From Rhea pennata (lineage: Eukaryota; Chordata; Aves; Rheiformes; Rheidae), in contig NC_084664.1 in assembly GCF_028389875.1 (NCBI RefSeq), forward strand, positions 120,663,466 to 120,727,465: a DNA stretch of 64,000 nucleotides. Reading direction: 5' to 3'. Positions within the stretch are counted from its first letter, which is position 1. Each line of letters opens with the position of its first letter. The notes beneath the pieces were generated by a model. That model was not told the DNA's origin. It saw only the letters and a list, made by a program, of their open reading frames with translations, and ran no database searches. Shown here in pieces: positions 48,301 through 61,060 of the stretch. The position numbers and the translations under genes are program-made.

Positions 48301-50225
48301 GCAAGATGTCCTTTTCAGATAGGTGTCTTCAAAGTTGTTGTCAGACTCATGATAGACAGTGATGTGTCTGAGACAATTTGAATAGTTTGGGCAACCGAAG
48401 AAAGAAAAACCTCTGCATATCTGAGTGTTTGGAAGTTTGAGGGCTAGGTATGCACTCTGGAAAGGGATATAACCATTTTCTGGCTTCTCTTTTTCTTGGC
48501 ATTGTATTAACATTTTAAGCAATTAGTTAAGATTTTGTGTTATAGGAAATGACGTGATTCCCATTTAGCCTATTATGTAAACTAAGCATCAACGGTATTT
48601 GGGTTTTATTTGGGCAGAATACAAAACCATTTTGATATTTAGTTATGGGCAGAGTAGGCATTTATCATGATCACCTTTGGAAATAACTACACTGTCTCCT
48701 AGAAGCAGTTTGGTGAAGTTGTTCCCCCAAATACCTATACCATCTGTTTCCCACCCATGCTGTGTCCCACAGCTCATCACCAAGGAGCCATGCCCCCTAG
48801 GACTGGTTTGGCAGTTGGCCCTTACTTCTCCTTAACTCCTTCATCCACTCCAATTTACAATAGAAGTTCCTCTCCTTCTGCACAGAAAACTCAGTCTGTG
48901 TAGGATCCTTGCCCTTGGTTGTGTCCCAAATCAGACAATATGGAAAGGACGGTGTACTTTTAGATAGGTAAGTGAATAGATGAATTAGTGAATAGGTGGT
49001 CGTTCTTACGTCAGCCTCTCCAAAACAGGCTACGAATGATTCTGTAAATAAAAAGAAAACCATAAACTTTGCTGCTTTTCTAGGATCAAATTAAAAATGC
49101 ACTTACGAATGTTACAAAATCTTTCTTTTGGGATATTTTCACTCTCTGGGTTGACGTGGAATAGGAATAGACATTTGATAGCTATCTGGCGAATGCCAGA
49201 ACTCAAAGTACCCATAGCAAAATTTTCACCAGGTATTTCCAGCTGCTTGTTCAAGCACTTCGGGTGTTTAAAGCTGCCTAATTACTGCCTTTATATGACA
49301 TGGACCAGATTTTGATACTGTTAACTGTACTGAGAAATTTCTAAGTCCATCATTTGTCCTATAGACTTTAATTTGGCTGCTCATGGAATGACGCAAGAAA
49401 CTACGTCATAATAAAACTAACTGTAACATTTTTTTCAACTGCATTACATTTCACTTTCCTTAACAAAGGTAAAAGACTGAATATAGCTTGTTGCAGCATG
49501 TAGAATTAACGAGTGTAATTTAACAAATCGTTCCATGAATAATGGACGTAATTAAGTGGATTTGTGTTCTGTCTCCATGCACTTCAACCATAATTGTCTC
49601 CGTTTCTCCTCATGTTCCTTATGTTCATGACTTCAGTTCCCTTTCCCCAACTGTACATCCAGATTTTCTCCATATTCCTTATAGTCCATCATAGTATCCT
49701 CATCTCCGTGGCTATATAAGAGGAAGAACAATGCCATGCTGATTTTGAATTACTTTGTGTTGATTGCCCAGCTTTGCTGATTGGACAAATACAACAGATA
49801 ACCCTTGAGTTCACACTGTTTTTTTCTTTTTTTTAATTTTTTTTCACATGCTGGGCACTTTTGTCTAAGTCTTTTCCCTACACAGATATGCAAATCTTGT
49901 ATAAGAGTCACATCTTGGAAATTTCTAACCCCCTGTTAAGTTTAGCCAATTGAAATCAGCCAATGAGTTGAAAAAATAGTGGGGGAACTGACAGTCTAGA
50001 GTGATGGAGAGGTGGTGGGACTGTCCTCCCCCACCTCTGAGCACACTCTCGGTGTGAGATAGGGGCCTACAAAGTATGGTTTCATATCAGCTTAAAGCAA
50101 CTAAGCCCAAGATGACACTGAACAGGGTGATCTTGTTGTTAATCATTGTTCTTACTACCACCTCATGCAAAAACTGGTAATCAGGTGGCAGCGAAGAGTG
50201 GATCACCTGGAAAATAACCTTTAGT
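45336..50225. other. Unannotated AT-rich DNA
   Basis: Includes overlapping open frames near 45,770-46,180 on both strands, with no recognised motif, a small tandem of attaaaat units near 47,505-47,545, and a TATA-like gctatataagag at about 49,710. No gene or named transposon can be supported. Confidence 0.45.
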
Positions 50226-50227
50226 AT

Positions 50228-50228
<1 letters not shown>

Positions 50229-50264
<36 letters not shown>

Positions 50265-50297
50265 AGAGAGAGAGAGAGAAAGAAAGAAAGAAAGAAA
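50229..50297. repeat. (A)33(GA)n(GAAA)n compound tract
   Basis: About 33 A (50,229-50,261) pass into GA units to about 50,279, then GAAA units to about 50,297. The long pure A run is unusual in a genome whose main LINE has no poly(A) tail. It underlies the Phe/Ser-rich minus frame 50087-50338, which is not believed. Confidence 0.95.
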
Positions 50298-50511
50298 AGG
50301 ACTTTCAGGTTAGTATGCCTCTGATCTGCTAATTTCATGGCCTTGTACTTTAAATAACACCTTGGTGTGCCTTAGAAGGCAGCCTGGGAGATGTGGATGC
50401 TAAGCAGGGAGTCACTAAGAGCTTTCTCCTGGAAGTTATTGTACCTCAGCTGCTAGCACTTTCTGGAGCACTCACACCTGAGTGACCAGGCAGCAAACGA
50501 TACTTATATAC

Positions 50512-50870
50512 ATAGAATTGTAGAATCACAGAATAAGTAAGGTTGGAAGGGACCTCTGGAGATCATCTAGTCCAACCTCCCTGCTCAGCAGGGTCACCTA
50601 CAGCATGTTAGACAGGGTTGCATCCAGGCGGGCCTTGAAGATCTCCAGAGGAGATCTCTACAGCCTCTTTGGGCAACCTGGTCCAGTGCTCTGGCACTCC
50701 CACAGTGAAGAAATTTCCGCTCACGGTCAGGCAGAACTTCCTGTTTTTGCCCATTGCCTCTTGTCCTGTCACACGGGACAACTGAAAAGAGTTTGTCTCT
50801 GTCCCCTTGACACCCTCCCTTCAGGTGCTTATACACATTGATAAGATCCCCCCTCAGTCTTCTCTTCCTT
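50512..50870 (-). mobile_element. CR1 LINE 3' fragment, relatively young
   Basis: Read on the plus strand it begins with the reverse complement of the CR1 tail octamers (agaatcacagaat), then ggttggaagggacctctgga and gatcatctagtccaacctcc, which are the standard CR1 3' UTR. It continues into the end of ORF2. The minus strand encodes [29 protein letters not shown] in pieces, followed by a frameshift. The copy is truncated at its 5' end near 50,870, where it meets a TCTTC-rich run. It differs little from typical avian CR1, so it inserted more recently than the copy at 25.4 kb. No target-site duplication is evident. Confidence 0.95.
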
Positions 50871-52910
50871 TGTCTTCTCTTCTCTTCTTACATACCTGGA
50901 TCCCAATAGGTAGGAGCAGATATGCAACCTTTAAAAGGATGAGCAGAACATTTTTTTTTTTCTTATGAAACACGGAAGAGCAAAGAAGTGCCTGTTGCAG
51001 TCAGCAGAAATTAGAAGAACAAATTTGCAGGCCTAGAGGGATGCTAGCACTCCCCTTCCCAGGGTGGTTGGTGCCAAAGGGTGTTTGAGTGGCAGGAGGG
51101 GGGAAATGCAGAGTAGGGGTGGAGTTGAGAGAGGTGGGAGAGGAAGGAATGGGTGTCAGTTTGTAGGCTAGTAGTTAGAAGACTTAACTGGAAGGAATGA
51201 GTCCTAAGTTTTATCCGACACCAGAAATATTTGTGTGTCTTACATGCAATAAGCTTTTGGATAGCAATGATTTCTGAGTGGCCTCTGAACTGCAGTAACT
51301 TCTTCTTGGATTATTTATTTCTTTGTATATTTGCAATAATAGTTTTTAAAGAAGTGAATAGTTTTTAGTACTATTCAGTTAAGCTAATTGCTTAAAAATA
51401 GATGTATATATAAATGAACCCTATCTTTTGGTTTGATAGATTTACCTATTATGTTATAACAGAAAAGTAACTCTCATTTGTGGAGTATACAGAACAATGA
51501 ATGTTTCCATGTTTGTGATAAAATATGCAAAAGCAAGAAAATAGCTTCTCTGATTGGCTGTTTTAAAACTCCTTTTTATATATGCTGATGAAACATTGTG
51601 TCATGTCCTAGCTATGCTATTCCAGTGTGTGGAGTGATTGCATAGGGAAAAGGATGCTCCAGCGTGATACTATATTTCACACTGAGTATGGACTGTTCAT
51701 AACCGTGCTGCACTTTCTGTGAAAGTTGACTGCAAGTACAGTTTGATTTCATAAAGGTGTGTGATATCTGTCTCTTTTTTTTGTCTTTTTAAAATAGATA
51801 TTTTTAAAGACTTCATGCTTTTTCTTCCTCATAGAAAGATTTATATTATTTCCTTAGCAGTGGCAACCAAAAAGAAGAAAAAAAGAAGGCAATGGAACTC
51901 TCCCATCAGCTGCCTCTGCTTCATATTTTAAAGTGTTAAGATATATTCAAAGTTATTCTTATAATCCTTCTTAACAAAGCAAACAAAACAATGTTTTCTC
52001 ATACAAAGGGAAAAAAAACTAATTGATTATGTCATAAATTAATAGATTATCTCCAGATTCTTGTTACTGAGAAAGAATCCTAAAGTCTAACAAGCTTCAT
52101 AAAATCTATGGAGAATTAAATTGGTCTTTGGGGGCATTTTTACACAACTTTAGAACACCTGTGTCTTATAAAGGTATTCAGAAATTCTTGAATGAGTTTG
52201 GAATAATGTATAGTGTAGTGCTTAGCAGGTGCCAGTTAAAGTATGTTTTAGAACACAGGTGTTAGTTTGAACACTGTTCACCTTGTTTGTTCATTAAAAT
52301 AACTCATTATAAGCCAAGGTACATGTATTGCATGCTGTTTAAATTGGAGTTAAGGCCTAATGAATTCTACATATGCGTAATATCCTCGAACTACTTCTTT
52401 CTAATCTGTGCCCCAGCCAATGACTTGCAGATGTTTTATATGATCCAATCATGTTTGGAAACCAAAAGTAACTGATTTGTCTTGTTAGAACTTCAAAGTC
52501 AGATGTTTTCCTTGCTTGCATTATTATTAAATCTAAAGAGGAAGAGCATGCTAAGAGATTTGACAATGTTATTTTATTGCAATTACTAAATATAACCTCC
52601 TCAAATATATATATATATGTATACATCTGTACCCAGTAATTAAACTTGGAGAGTAGAAACATGAAGATTTGTACCCAAGTCTACTGGCTTTAATCTGGAC
52701 AAAAGTAGTAATTTCCAAAAATAACATGAGTTATTATGTTGTCCATTTTTTTTTCTTCTCAGAGATGCAGAATTACTAACATACAGCCTACTGAAAATAA
52801 GAGAAACAAAGCTGTGGGTGTTAACCTTATGTCAGTCTCTTGGCTGCTGCGTACTCTCTGTAAGTCCATTCGTCTTTCTGCGCATATTCTCTCATTTTTT
52901 GTATTTATAC
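50871..52910. other. Unannotated DNA
   Basis: A TCTTC/TCTTT run follows the CR1 fragment to about 50,890. About 51,050-51,160 is rich in G runs. A short (TA)n run lies at 52,603-52,620. No gene is recognised. Confidence 0.45.
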
Positions 52911-52914
52911 TCTC

Positions 52915-53025
52915 TCTGTATTTATTTAGATTGCAAACTTTTTGGAAAGGGCTATTTTCTTTTTAGTTGCATAGTGTTCGACACAGTAGGCTGTAAGATC
53001 TCAGTTCTTTTGCATAATTCTGCTT
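52915..53025 (+). repeat. Old CR1/L3-like 3' remnant
   Basis: The plus strand reads tagattgcaaactttttgga, then aagggctattttcttttt, gttgcatagtgttcgacaca and gtaggctgtaagatc. This resembles the decayed end of an old LINE 3' UTR (TAGATTGTAAGCTCTTTGGGGCAGGG...TGTACAGCGCCTAGCACA). The match is partial, and an L2-like element is an alternative. Confidence 0.55.
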
Positions 53026-54050
53026 AGAATGGTGTGCACAAGGATTAATTATCAAATCAGCCCTTGTAAGTGACATATTTATTGGAATATTAAGCTGAAA
53101 GGCCAAGACCTAAGCTATAAAATTTTCCTGAGAGCAGGTAAGCTCCTTCTTACTGCTCCACCTCCTCTGAGACTAGCCACTGAATCTGTTGTTCAAGTAT
53201 AAGAGGGCTAAATAAATCTAAAGCTGAGCAAGAATCAATGCCAACGGCCAATATGACTCGTAGAGCATGGATCCAAAGACTGTCTGATAAACATTTCTTT
53301 TGTATCTCCTGTGTCCCATGAGTACTTACATGCTGCTAAGCGAAAGAAGGCCAAGGAGCAGTCCCTGCACTGAAACAAAATGGTACAGACTGAGTGTGGC
53401 CATAGCGCTTAGAATCAGCTCCCACTAGGGGAAGCTGGCCACATTAGTCCTACCAGGTGTTTAGGCCTCTATCTCATCAGGGTCCATACTGACACTTGTC
53501 TTACCCTAAGAAATAATTCTAATTTTCTGTGTGGGTACGTTTTTAGTTCAGAATACTCAAAACAGTGTGAGGTTGTATTGCTAGCTCACACCAAAGAGAG
53601 TGTTTAGCATGAAAATATGGGTATATGTTGCATGATGTGATGAGTGGAGATGTGTGAGTGTAGAAAGGCTGTTATGATAGTGCTGGGGAAGGTATCTGAT
53701 GATAGGAATGACATCTGGTGCAATCTGTTTCATGCAGACTTGCAGAAGAAGTTTCAGGCATGAATTACCCTCTCATGGAAAAGATGCCGTCACCAGCTCT
53801 GATTTGGCAGATAGACTCTAAGAATGCTCAAGTGCCTCATGACAGTACGTATATATGTGTTAAGGATATGTACAGTGCAAAACAGAGCAGTCTCAGTTAC
53901 TTTCATCTAAAAGCATGGCTGCCAATTTCCCAGTTCTTCATCCGTTGTAGACTACCCTGACTATTTGCTTACGTACCAGTCATCATCGTGTCATTTGACT
54001 TTTTGGCACAGGAAGGCTGCACTCTCTGCTGCACTATGGCACAGCTTTAT
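53026..54050. other. Unannotated DNA
   Basis: No gene, RNA or named repeat is supported. The plus frame 53718-53960 has no recognised motif. Confidence 0.45.
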
Positions 54051-54080
54051 GGAGGGAGGGAGAGAGAGAGAGAGAGAAAG
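54051..54080. repeat. (GGGA)n(GA)n microsatellite
   Basis: Short GGGA units followed by about eight GA units; the source of the Arg-Glu repeat in a spurious plus-strand frame. Confidence 0.9.
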
Positions 54081-55185
54081 TGTGAAAACATATATACATA
54101 TTTTCAATTCATTACTTATTTTTATTTGTTTCGTCTTTGATAGCTGCAATTTTTTTATTTAATGGTGTTGACTACAGTAATGAACACAGCACTTACTGTC
54201 ATTCTTGGGATATCATCCCAGGCTGTCAAGGTATTCCAGAGTCATGCTTCTGTCCTAGAGATACTTATCTTTGAATGCAATATATTAGTGTTTCAAACAG
54301 AATGCTTCCCTAAGCTAGGAACGTTTTGGGGGATAAAGGAAGAGTAGCTCTCTGAGCTGGTCATATATAGTCCAGTGATTTGGAGGAAACACTCGTATGA
54401 TTAAAAAACCCCACATCTGTTATAAATGACAAGTGATCTACATTTTAGAAGTAAGGTCCATTTTGTAGTAATTATTTTTAAGGTCGCAAAATAGTTATTC
54501 AAAAGAGAAGTGATTTCTTTAATATAAACATTCACTCATATTGCTTACTGCTAAATACTTTTTCTGCATTTTTCTGCATATTTTTCAAAGTAGGATATTT
54601 TTTCTTTAACGCACAATGTTGTTGTGAAACACCAAAGAAATGCAATGTTCATTCTGAGCAAAACTCCAGCTCTGATACTGTTAACATTCAGTCAACTCAT
54701 TTCAACTCATCACATTTATCTTTTCTCTCGACTCCAAGAGTTGTTTGTCATGGTAATGTTCATTCTGCTGGGCTATTCCTCATAATACAAAACAAATTAT
54801 ACTTCTTATAGCATTAATCACACACAAACTTTTTATAATTACTAAAATGCTACATATGTGAGTGATGAAACTGTGCTCCAGTTGCTCAAAAGGTGTTTTG
54901 AGACATGAGTACATTATTGCTATAAATGTATAAAAAATTTAATATATCATATCATGCTTTTCTTTAAAAAAGACACACACTATTAACAAGGAAAAAGGAG
55001 ATCTATTTGCTGAATAAATCTGCCAACACATGAAAGTGCTAATTATACGAATTTGAAGTTTTAAATTTTCACATATCAAGCAAACTGCAACAAAGGTATA
55101 CGTACATGAAGCTTCTTAGGTTACATAGTATCTTCTCATGATCTGAGGGTTAAGTTATTGAAAATTATTTATAATGAAATGTTAC
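54081..55185. other. Unannotated AT-rich DNA
   Basis: No feature could be supported. Confidence 0.45.
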
Positions 55186-55187
55186 AA

Positions 55188-55285
55188 TATCTGTGCCTCA
55201 GCTTCCCTTCCTGTAAAATGAAAAATGTGACATTCATTTCTTTCAAAGTAATTTGAGATCTACAGATTAAAAATGGTAGCTGAGG
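55188..55285 (+). repeat. MIR/L3-like remnant
   Basis: The plus strand reads tctgtgcctcagcttccctt, then cctgtaaaatgaaaaatgtg and aaagtaatttgagatctac. This is the typical order of the 3' half of the old MIR/L3-type repeat (CTGTGCCTCAGTTTCC...CTGTAAAATGG...GTGCTTTGAGATCTAC). It has the same orientation as the copy at 24.2 kb. Confidence 0.65.
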
Positions 55286-58200
55286 ACTTGCTGTTTCTGG
55301 TGAGTTCAGGGAGGTCTAGGCTCTATCACATAATATTACAATAAAACAACTTGCTCAGCATATTAGTCTGTTTGCAGTTCTGATCGATCGTTCACATTTT
55401 GGTGTCTGTTTTGCTTTTCAGGACCTTTAGCAGCATATGTAACGTCTATTGGGAGCAGTGTTCAAAGATATTTGACGTTTACTCTGTGTAAGGGTTGTTG
55501 TATGGTCTGAACTGGGTTTTCATCAGTCTAATAAAGCTTTCAGTGGTCTTTTATTATCATTCTTGGCTTTATTAGCCTTTTATCTGACTGTTGGTTTGGC
55601 CTTTCCTTTGATTGACTGTGTCTGTATCAAGAATGCTATGTCAGCTAAAATACTCCACACTTTTTAATTGTGATGTTGTCTTTCAGGGAATAGAGTTTCC
55701 AGAGAACTAGTCAGCTGCTGTTTTAGCTAAATTCAATGCTTTGCTGTAAAAAGCTCCATGCCAAAACTATCTCCTGCTATTTTTGTATATAAAAAGCTGT
55801 TCTTTTATTTGTTTACGCAGATGTTTATTAGAAATGTTTTGCAACCCCCTCGCTTTCCAGAACCATGGGGTTATAATGGTCTATGGCTTGGTGGAGACAT
55901 GTTTATGCATGAACTTTGCAGATATCTTGAGTCAGAAATGTGGGTGTAATGATTTTGGATCCTTTTACAGCCTTCCACGCTGTACACTTTTATCCTCACC
56001 ATGTGTGCTCCTAAACACTGACATGGCAGTCACATCACACAGTCGGAATAGCTGCTACATTATATATATTTGTGACAGAGAGATATTTGAAACATGCTGG
56101 AGTTAATCGGTTAAAAGTTAACTGCCAATGTTTTTGGTATAGCTTTATTCGTCTTAAAATTATATAGGCTTTATATTAGAATTTATTGTACAAATTTGTA
56201 TAAATCTTTACTCTGAGGGCTGTATAGGAAGTGGTTCATCCCTCTTGGTAAAACTAGCTGTTAAAACTGTTATAGTCTGTTAATATTTATTTCCCTGGCA
56301 CCTCTTCTCACTGATATTGAGTCCTGCGCCAGGACTCCCTCCTCTCTGCACTGGCAGTACCTTTTCTCCCCGCTTTCCAGTCAGTCTCAAACCCCCAAGT
56401 CCCCAGCCCATCCAGCAGAACGTAGCTCCTGTCACTCCCTACCCCGGTATCAAGCTGGTTAACAGGCTGCTCTTGCTACCCTGCCTCCTTCCTTACCATC
56501 AGACCCCAAAGTTCCCAGTTTGCAGATGGAGAAGCCTACTGGCTGCCGAATTTGGCTCCATTGTAGGTCCCAACCTCTCCTACTGGGATTCACGAATAGT
56601 TGACATTAACTCCTGCTGCCTCGCTTGTCTTGGAAGATTTTGATCTTGGGACTAGTAAGAGAGAGAATTGTAGTTCTGTATGTACAGATTTGATTTGCTT
56701 GGACATACTAGGCGATCATCGTTAGCATGCTTTTATGAAATACTAAATAGATGAGAAGAGACAATGAAATAGATTATTTTAGCTATCCTTTGTAAAATTC
56801 CAAATTAAAACCTTTTTCTATTGACCATTTTAGGAACCGCTGCTGTCTTACATGAAGCAACACTCATTTACATTACAGCATGGCTAATGAAAGGCTTGGA
56901 AGCAGGCTGCCCATTTAGTAATGTGGTGGAAAAGGCACTGCAGAACCTTGAAGGCAGCCCCAAAAGTGACATGCAGTTCTGAAAGTCCATGTCTTTACAC
57001 TGATTTTAGTATCTGTGTTCCCTATGTATTGACTGCGGGAGAGCTAGACTCAGACTGAGATTCACATACCAAATAGGTCGATGAGGGCACCTAAGTCAGC
57101 CACACCAAAGAAAAGGATGGATTTGAAACACTCGTGCCTCTACGTCCATGCATAATTCAAGTTATGTGCTTTTTCTTCAAATGTGTATTCAGGCACATAT
57201 AATGTATTTGAGCGTAAGTGAAAGTGTGCTCTTGTAACATAAATTTGCATTCAGTGTCTATTTAACAGCATTTGATGGCTTTCTCTGCAAAAATTTGCCC
57301 AGTCACCTCTTGAACCAGTGTAAACTTTTATTGCCCTTTGATATGCTTTTGTGTAAAAAACTAATTTATTTGCATTTATTTTTATATTTTTACTTTTTTT
57401 TAATCTTTTGTTTTGAACCCATTACTTGCTACTTTTATTTGATCTCCCTTAGTTCTTTTATTCAAATGACAATAAAAACTATATTTGCATGGTAATACCA
57501 GGCATAAAGCAGCCCTACAGAGGCCTTCAAGATACAGTATATACCATAACGACATACATTACATGCCAGTTGAATCTAAGGTTAGTGTTCTTGGAGGGAG
57601 CTGTATGTGCCGTCTACTGAAAATACACCTGCGGTGGCGATGCGCCACCTCTGACCATGAGGACATTGCACGTCAGAAACAAATCAAGGTCTAGCTTTGC
57701 TGATGCACACCAGAAGAAATTTGTGGGCAGTTTAAGCTCATGCTCAGCTCAGCTGGCTACAAAGAGTGATATAGGTATCACACTGCAGGGCACCCTGCAC
57801 TGCAGAACACTCCTTGTGCGGTGTGGAGGAGAGATGTAGCCTGAGAGTGGGAGAGAAAAGGGGTTTTAACTGGGGGTTGCAATGCTACAGAGGGGCTTGT
57901 CTTAACAACTGAGCTGCTTTTCAGACCTTGCTCATTTTTCTCCAGCAAGCTCATGCACTTCTTGTTTTAAAGCCCTTAAAAGACGGGATTACAGTGGAAA
58001 TGCCAAAACAGGATGACATATAGCGGCATTTGCAGACAGCGTTCGAGAAGACAATAAAATCTGTAAATCCTGTTCTTGAGAGTCTGATATTTTCTTTGTA
58101 TTCAAATTGCATTCACTGGGACAAATGCAGACTCACTCTGCTAACTTCGGTCTGCTAATTACACCACACCCAGGTCCGACCCACTTCCCCACACACATGC

Positions 58201-59020
58201 CAACAAAATGAGATTATATGGGCAGAAACTTGAAGTAAGGTACAGCATTCACAGTTCATCAGCTTGCTGCCATTTGCGCTAGGCAATATCAATTGCTAGA
58301 TTCCACCCAACCCTAAGCTCATTTCTGTAACATTTACATTGTCAATTTGTCCACAACACTGGTGCACTAGAGCAGAACTCCCAGAACTAGCAGTTTCTGT
58401 ATACCAAAATTGCATTTTTTTTTCATTCTGGCACTTAACAGGCAATACCATTACACACAAAAGCAAGAGTATCTTAGTAAACAAGTGACCTAAAATAAAT
58501 GCTGTGCTAAAAGACAGAGAAAGATTGGAGGAGAGAGAGAAAGAGATGCTAACCAAATTTTTCACTCAGAGAGATTATTCTTTTTCCTTAGGAAATGAGG
58601 TAGATGTAACAGGTGAAACATTATTAGAATCTTTAGAAAGATGAGTATGGATCTTTAGGATCATGATGAGAGTGGCACAGATTTGCCCTGCAATACTGCA
58701 CAGGATAATCGGAAAAAATAGGAGAGGCCAAATTCTTACTTGTTTAACCTGGGGAATTAAGAAAAGTCCATATAGAAGTAGTGCTGAGCTGTTAATATCA
58801 AGCTCTGCTTAGTATAGGTCACTTTTTTCATTTAGCACAACCTATACTTTACTCAAAATTTGTGTGATTAATGCATTGATTTAGCTTCCCAATGTGCACT
58901 GCTGCTAGGCAGATTCAGATATTATTTATTTTTATTAGTTTATAATATGTCAATTTTTCTTGCTTATCTGTCAGCTCCCACAAAAATACATAAATCAAAA
59001 ATATAGCAATGTGGACACTA
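55286..59020. other. Unannotated DNA with one GC-richer block
   Basis: About 56,280-56,650 is clearly richer in C and G than the rest and carries a 108-codon plus frame (56317-56643) that is proline- and leucine-rich with no recognised domain. Frames at 57485-57694 and 57657-57839 have no known homology. About 58,080-58,330 is complex and repeat-free but otherwise unremarkable. Confidence 0.45.
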
Positions 59021-59027
59021 ACAAGGC

Positions 59028-59440
59028 ATAATTATTGTAGGGTCTGTCCCCTTTTAAAGAAAAATACAATTACCTACCAGTATGTTGCTGGGATTAGGTC
59101 AGAATTTGCATAATACTGACTCATATTTTCTTAACAATTTTAACATCAGACAATAGGTTTTGCAAATCTATATTCCCTTCCTGTTTTTCAGTTTTATTTT
59201 TCAGGCTAAAATAATAAGAAGCTCAGTCAAAACAAGATAATTATTGCAGTCTATCCCCACAGAAAACTTTAATTACTCCATGGCATGTTTCTAGGATTAG
59301 GTCAGATTTTTATAAGGCTGGTTTTTTTTTTAATAACAATAGGCAATTAAGTCTGCCAAACTATAATTTATTACAGTTAAATTTATTCATTTTTCCATGG
59401 ATAAATATTTAATAGAAAATAACTCAATCACTGCAGGAGA
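59028..59440 (+). repeat. Imperfect tandem duplication, unit about 209 bases
   Basis: Unit 1 starts ataattattgtag at 59,028; unit 2 starts ataattattgcag at 59,237. Shared phrases at matching spacing include ctgggattaggtcag (59,089) against ctaggattaggtcag (59,291), acaatagg (59,150 against 59,336), and tcaaaacaagataattattg near the end of unit 1 against actcaatcactgcag near the end of unit 2. A fainter third unit may follow 59,440. Unit size and decay suggest an old local duplication, possibly an eroded minisatellite. Confidence 0.7.
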
Positions 59441-60385
59441 TTAAAGAAGACTTTTACCTCAATATAATCTCAGAAAAACAGCAGACAGTTTTCTGTTCTT
59501 GGCTGTAATACCAAATAGCATCAAGTTAAATGACAAGATGAAAATATTTGAAAATTTTTAACTTCAGTGAAATAATAGCTGCTAATGTACAGGATTATAA
59601 AATGCCCAGTAGCAGACTGTGTAACAAATAGATCCCTCCTGAAATATACTGAAAACTATGGTTGGGATCTAGGGTTAAATAACCGTGATATATTTATAGA
59701 GGGCAAGGGATCACCATAAAATAAAGCAGCAAATAGTAAAGAAGTCAATGTAAAAGAGAGGCCAGGGATTTAGGGTATAGAGATCATAAATTTTCATCGA
59801 TATAAACAGTCTATGTACCTCAGGAGCTGAGTTTTAGCTATAATTTCAGGTCTGACCTATAGGCTTTTGGTGTTCACAGTGCATGCACGATCAAGATGCC
59901 ATCTGAGGAGGTGAAAAAAATGTTTCAGATCTGTGTGATTTACTCATTTAATCATCCCCAAATCCACCCCAAACACAACAATACTGTGTCGAATATCAGT
60001 ACTTGAGAAGATTTTATTGTCCCACTAAATTACATTTAATTCTTACTAGAACATCTCATATAAACAAGAATAGTGAATGATTTCCTCCCCAGTGTGTTCT
60101 TTGGGAGGCAAGAAAAGATTGTTATATGGAATGCATAGATCTGGAAAAGGTCACCTTTTCTCCGTTCCTCAGATCTCCGGAATGCGCACATATATTTTCA
60201 ATTGCAATGGATGGTTTTCTCTTTCTGCTTTAAGGTGATATTTTCTGTTTTAAAATAATAATTATGAAACCACCACAAAGAACCATTTGAGGCTTTTAGC
60301 TTTTTACTAATTGCTCTGAAAGAGAATTCTAAATGATTTCCAAATGACTTAAATGATTTGGCTAAAGAGCATCTTATTACAAATG
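59441..60385. other. Unannotated AT-rich DNA
   Basis: Apart from a possible faint third repeat unit at its start, no feature is seen. Confidence 0.45.
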
Positions 60386-60389
60386 GGCT

Positions 60390-61060
60390 GAGTTGAAAAC
60401 ATTGTGTCAGCACTAAATGAGGCTTTTTCTCCCCCCCTGCTTTTCTCTAATGGGCAGATCAGAACGTGTAAAGCACCCTTCCTGCAAAGACTTTTAAATG
60501 GGCTTTGGATCGAGCCTTTATTTAGACATTTTCCTTTTAATGGAGTTTACCACACTGTGATACTTGCCATTACTGCAGACCTTGCACTACTGCCTATACT
60601 TTGAATGTGAAATCCTGCAAATAATGTGGGCAAATTTAACAACTGTGTGCTCTAAATATCCAGTTATCTTAGAGCAGACAACTTCAAACCTGTCCGTGGC
60701 CTTGCTTCACTACTGATGGCACCTCGCTGAAAAATTTCTGACACAGGGACCTGTCCAATAACCCTTAAGCGAGGGAGAAATCCTTACATGCATGAGTAAT
60801 CATATTAATTTCATGAAAACCATTTGTGCAAATTACACAACTTGACTAATAGCCTGCAGGGCACAACCCAATGCCAACCTATCATTTACACTCCCAAAGT
60901 TCATTGCTCGCTTTATCCCAACTTTTTGGAAAGTCTGTGATACTAGTGAAGCGTCATCTCTCCTGTGCCTGTCCTAATGATATAAATGAATAACTTTTAG
61001 CAGATGGGCGTTTGATACAAATACTATTTTTCAAATACTAAAATATCTGCAAAAGATATC
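60390..61060. promoter_or_regulatory. Candidate conserved noncoding element
   Basis: A repeat-free block of complex sequence with many transcription-factor-like words (for example catattaatttcatg, tgacacaggg and ttaatgga) and no long open frame beyond 66 codons. It resembles developmental noncoding elements by appearance only. No conservation was measured. Confidence 0.25.

Noticed and set aside
49690..50060. TATA-like and CCAAT-like words suggesting a promoter or LTR
   Set aside because: No transcript start, open frame, LTR ends or second LTR copy could be seen.
51050..51160. G-run cluster as a G-quadruplex
   Set aside because: Loops between the G runs are mostly longer than ten bases, so the motif is weak.
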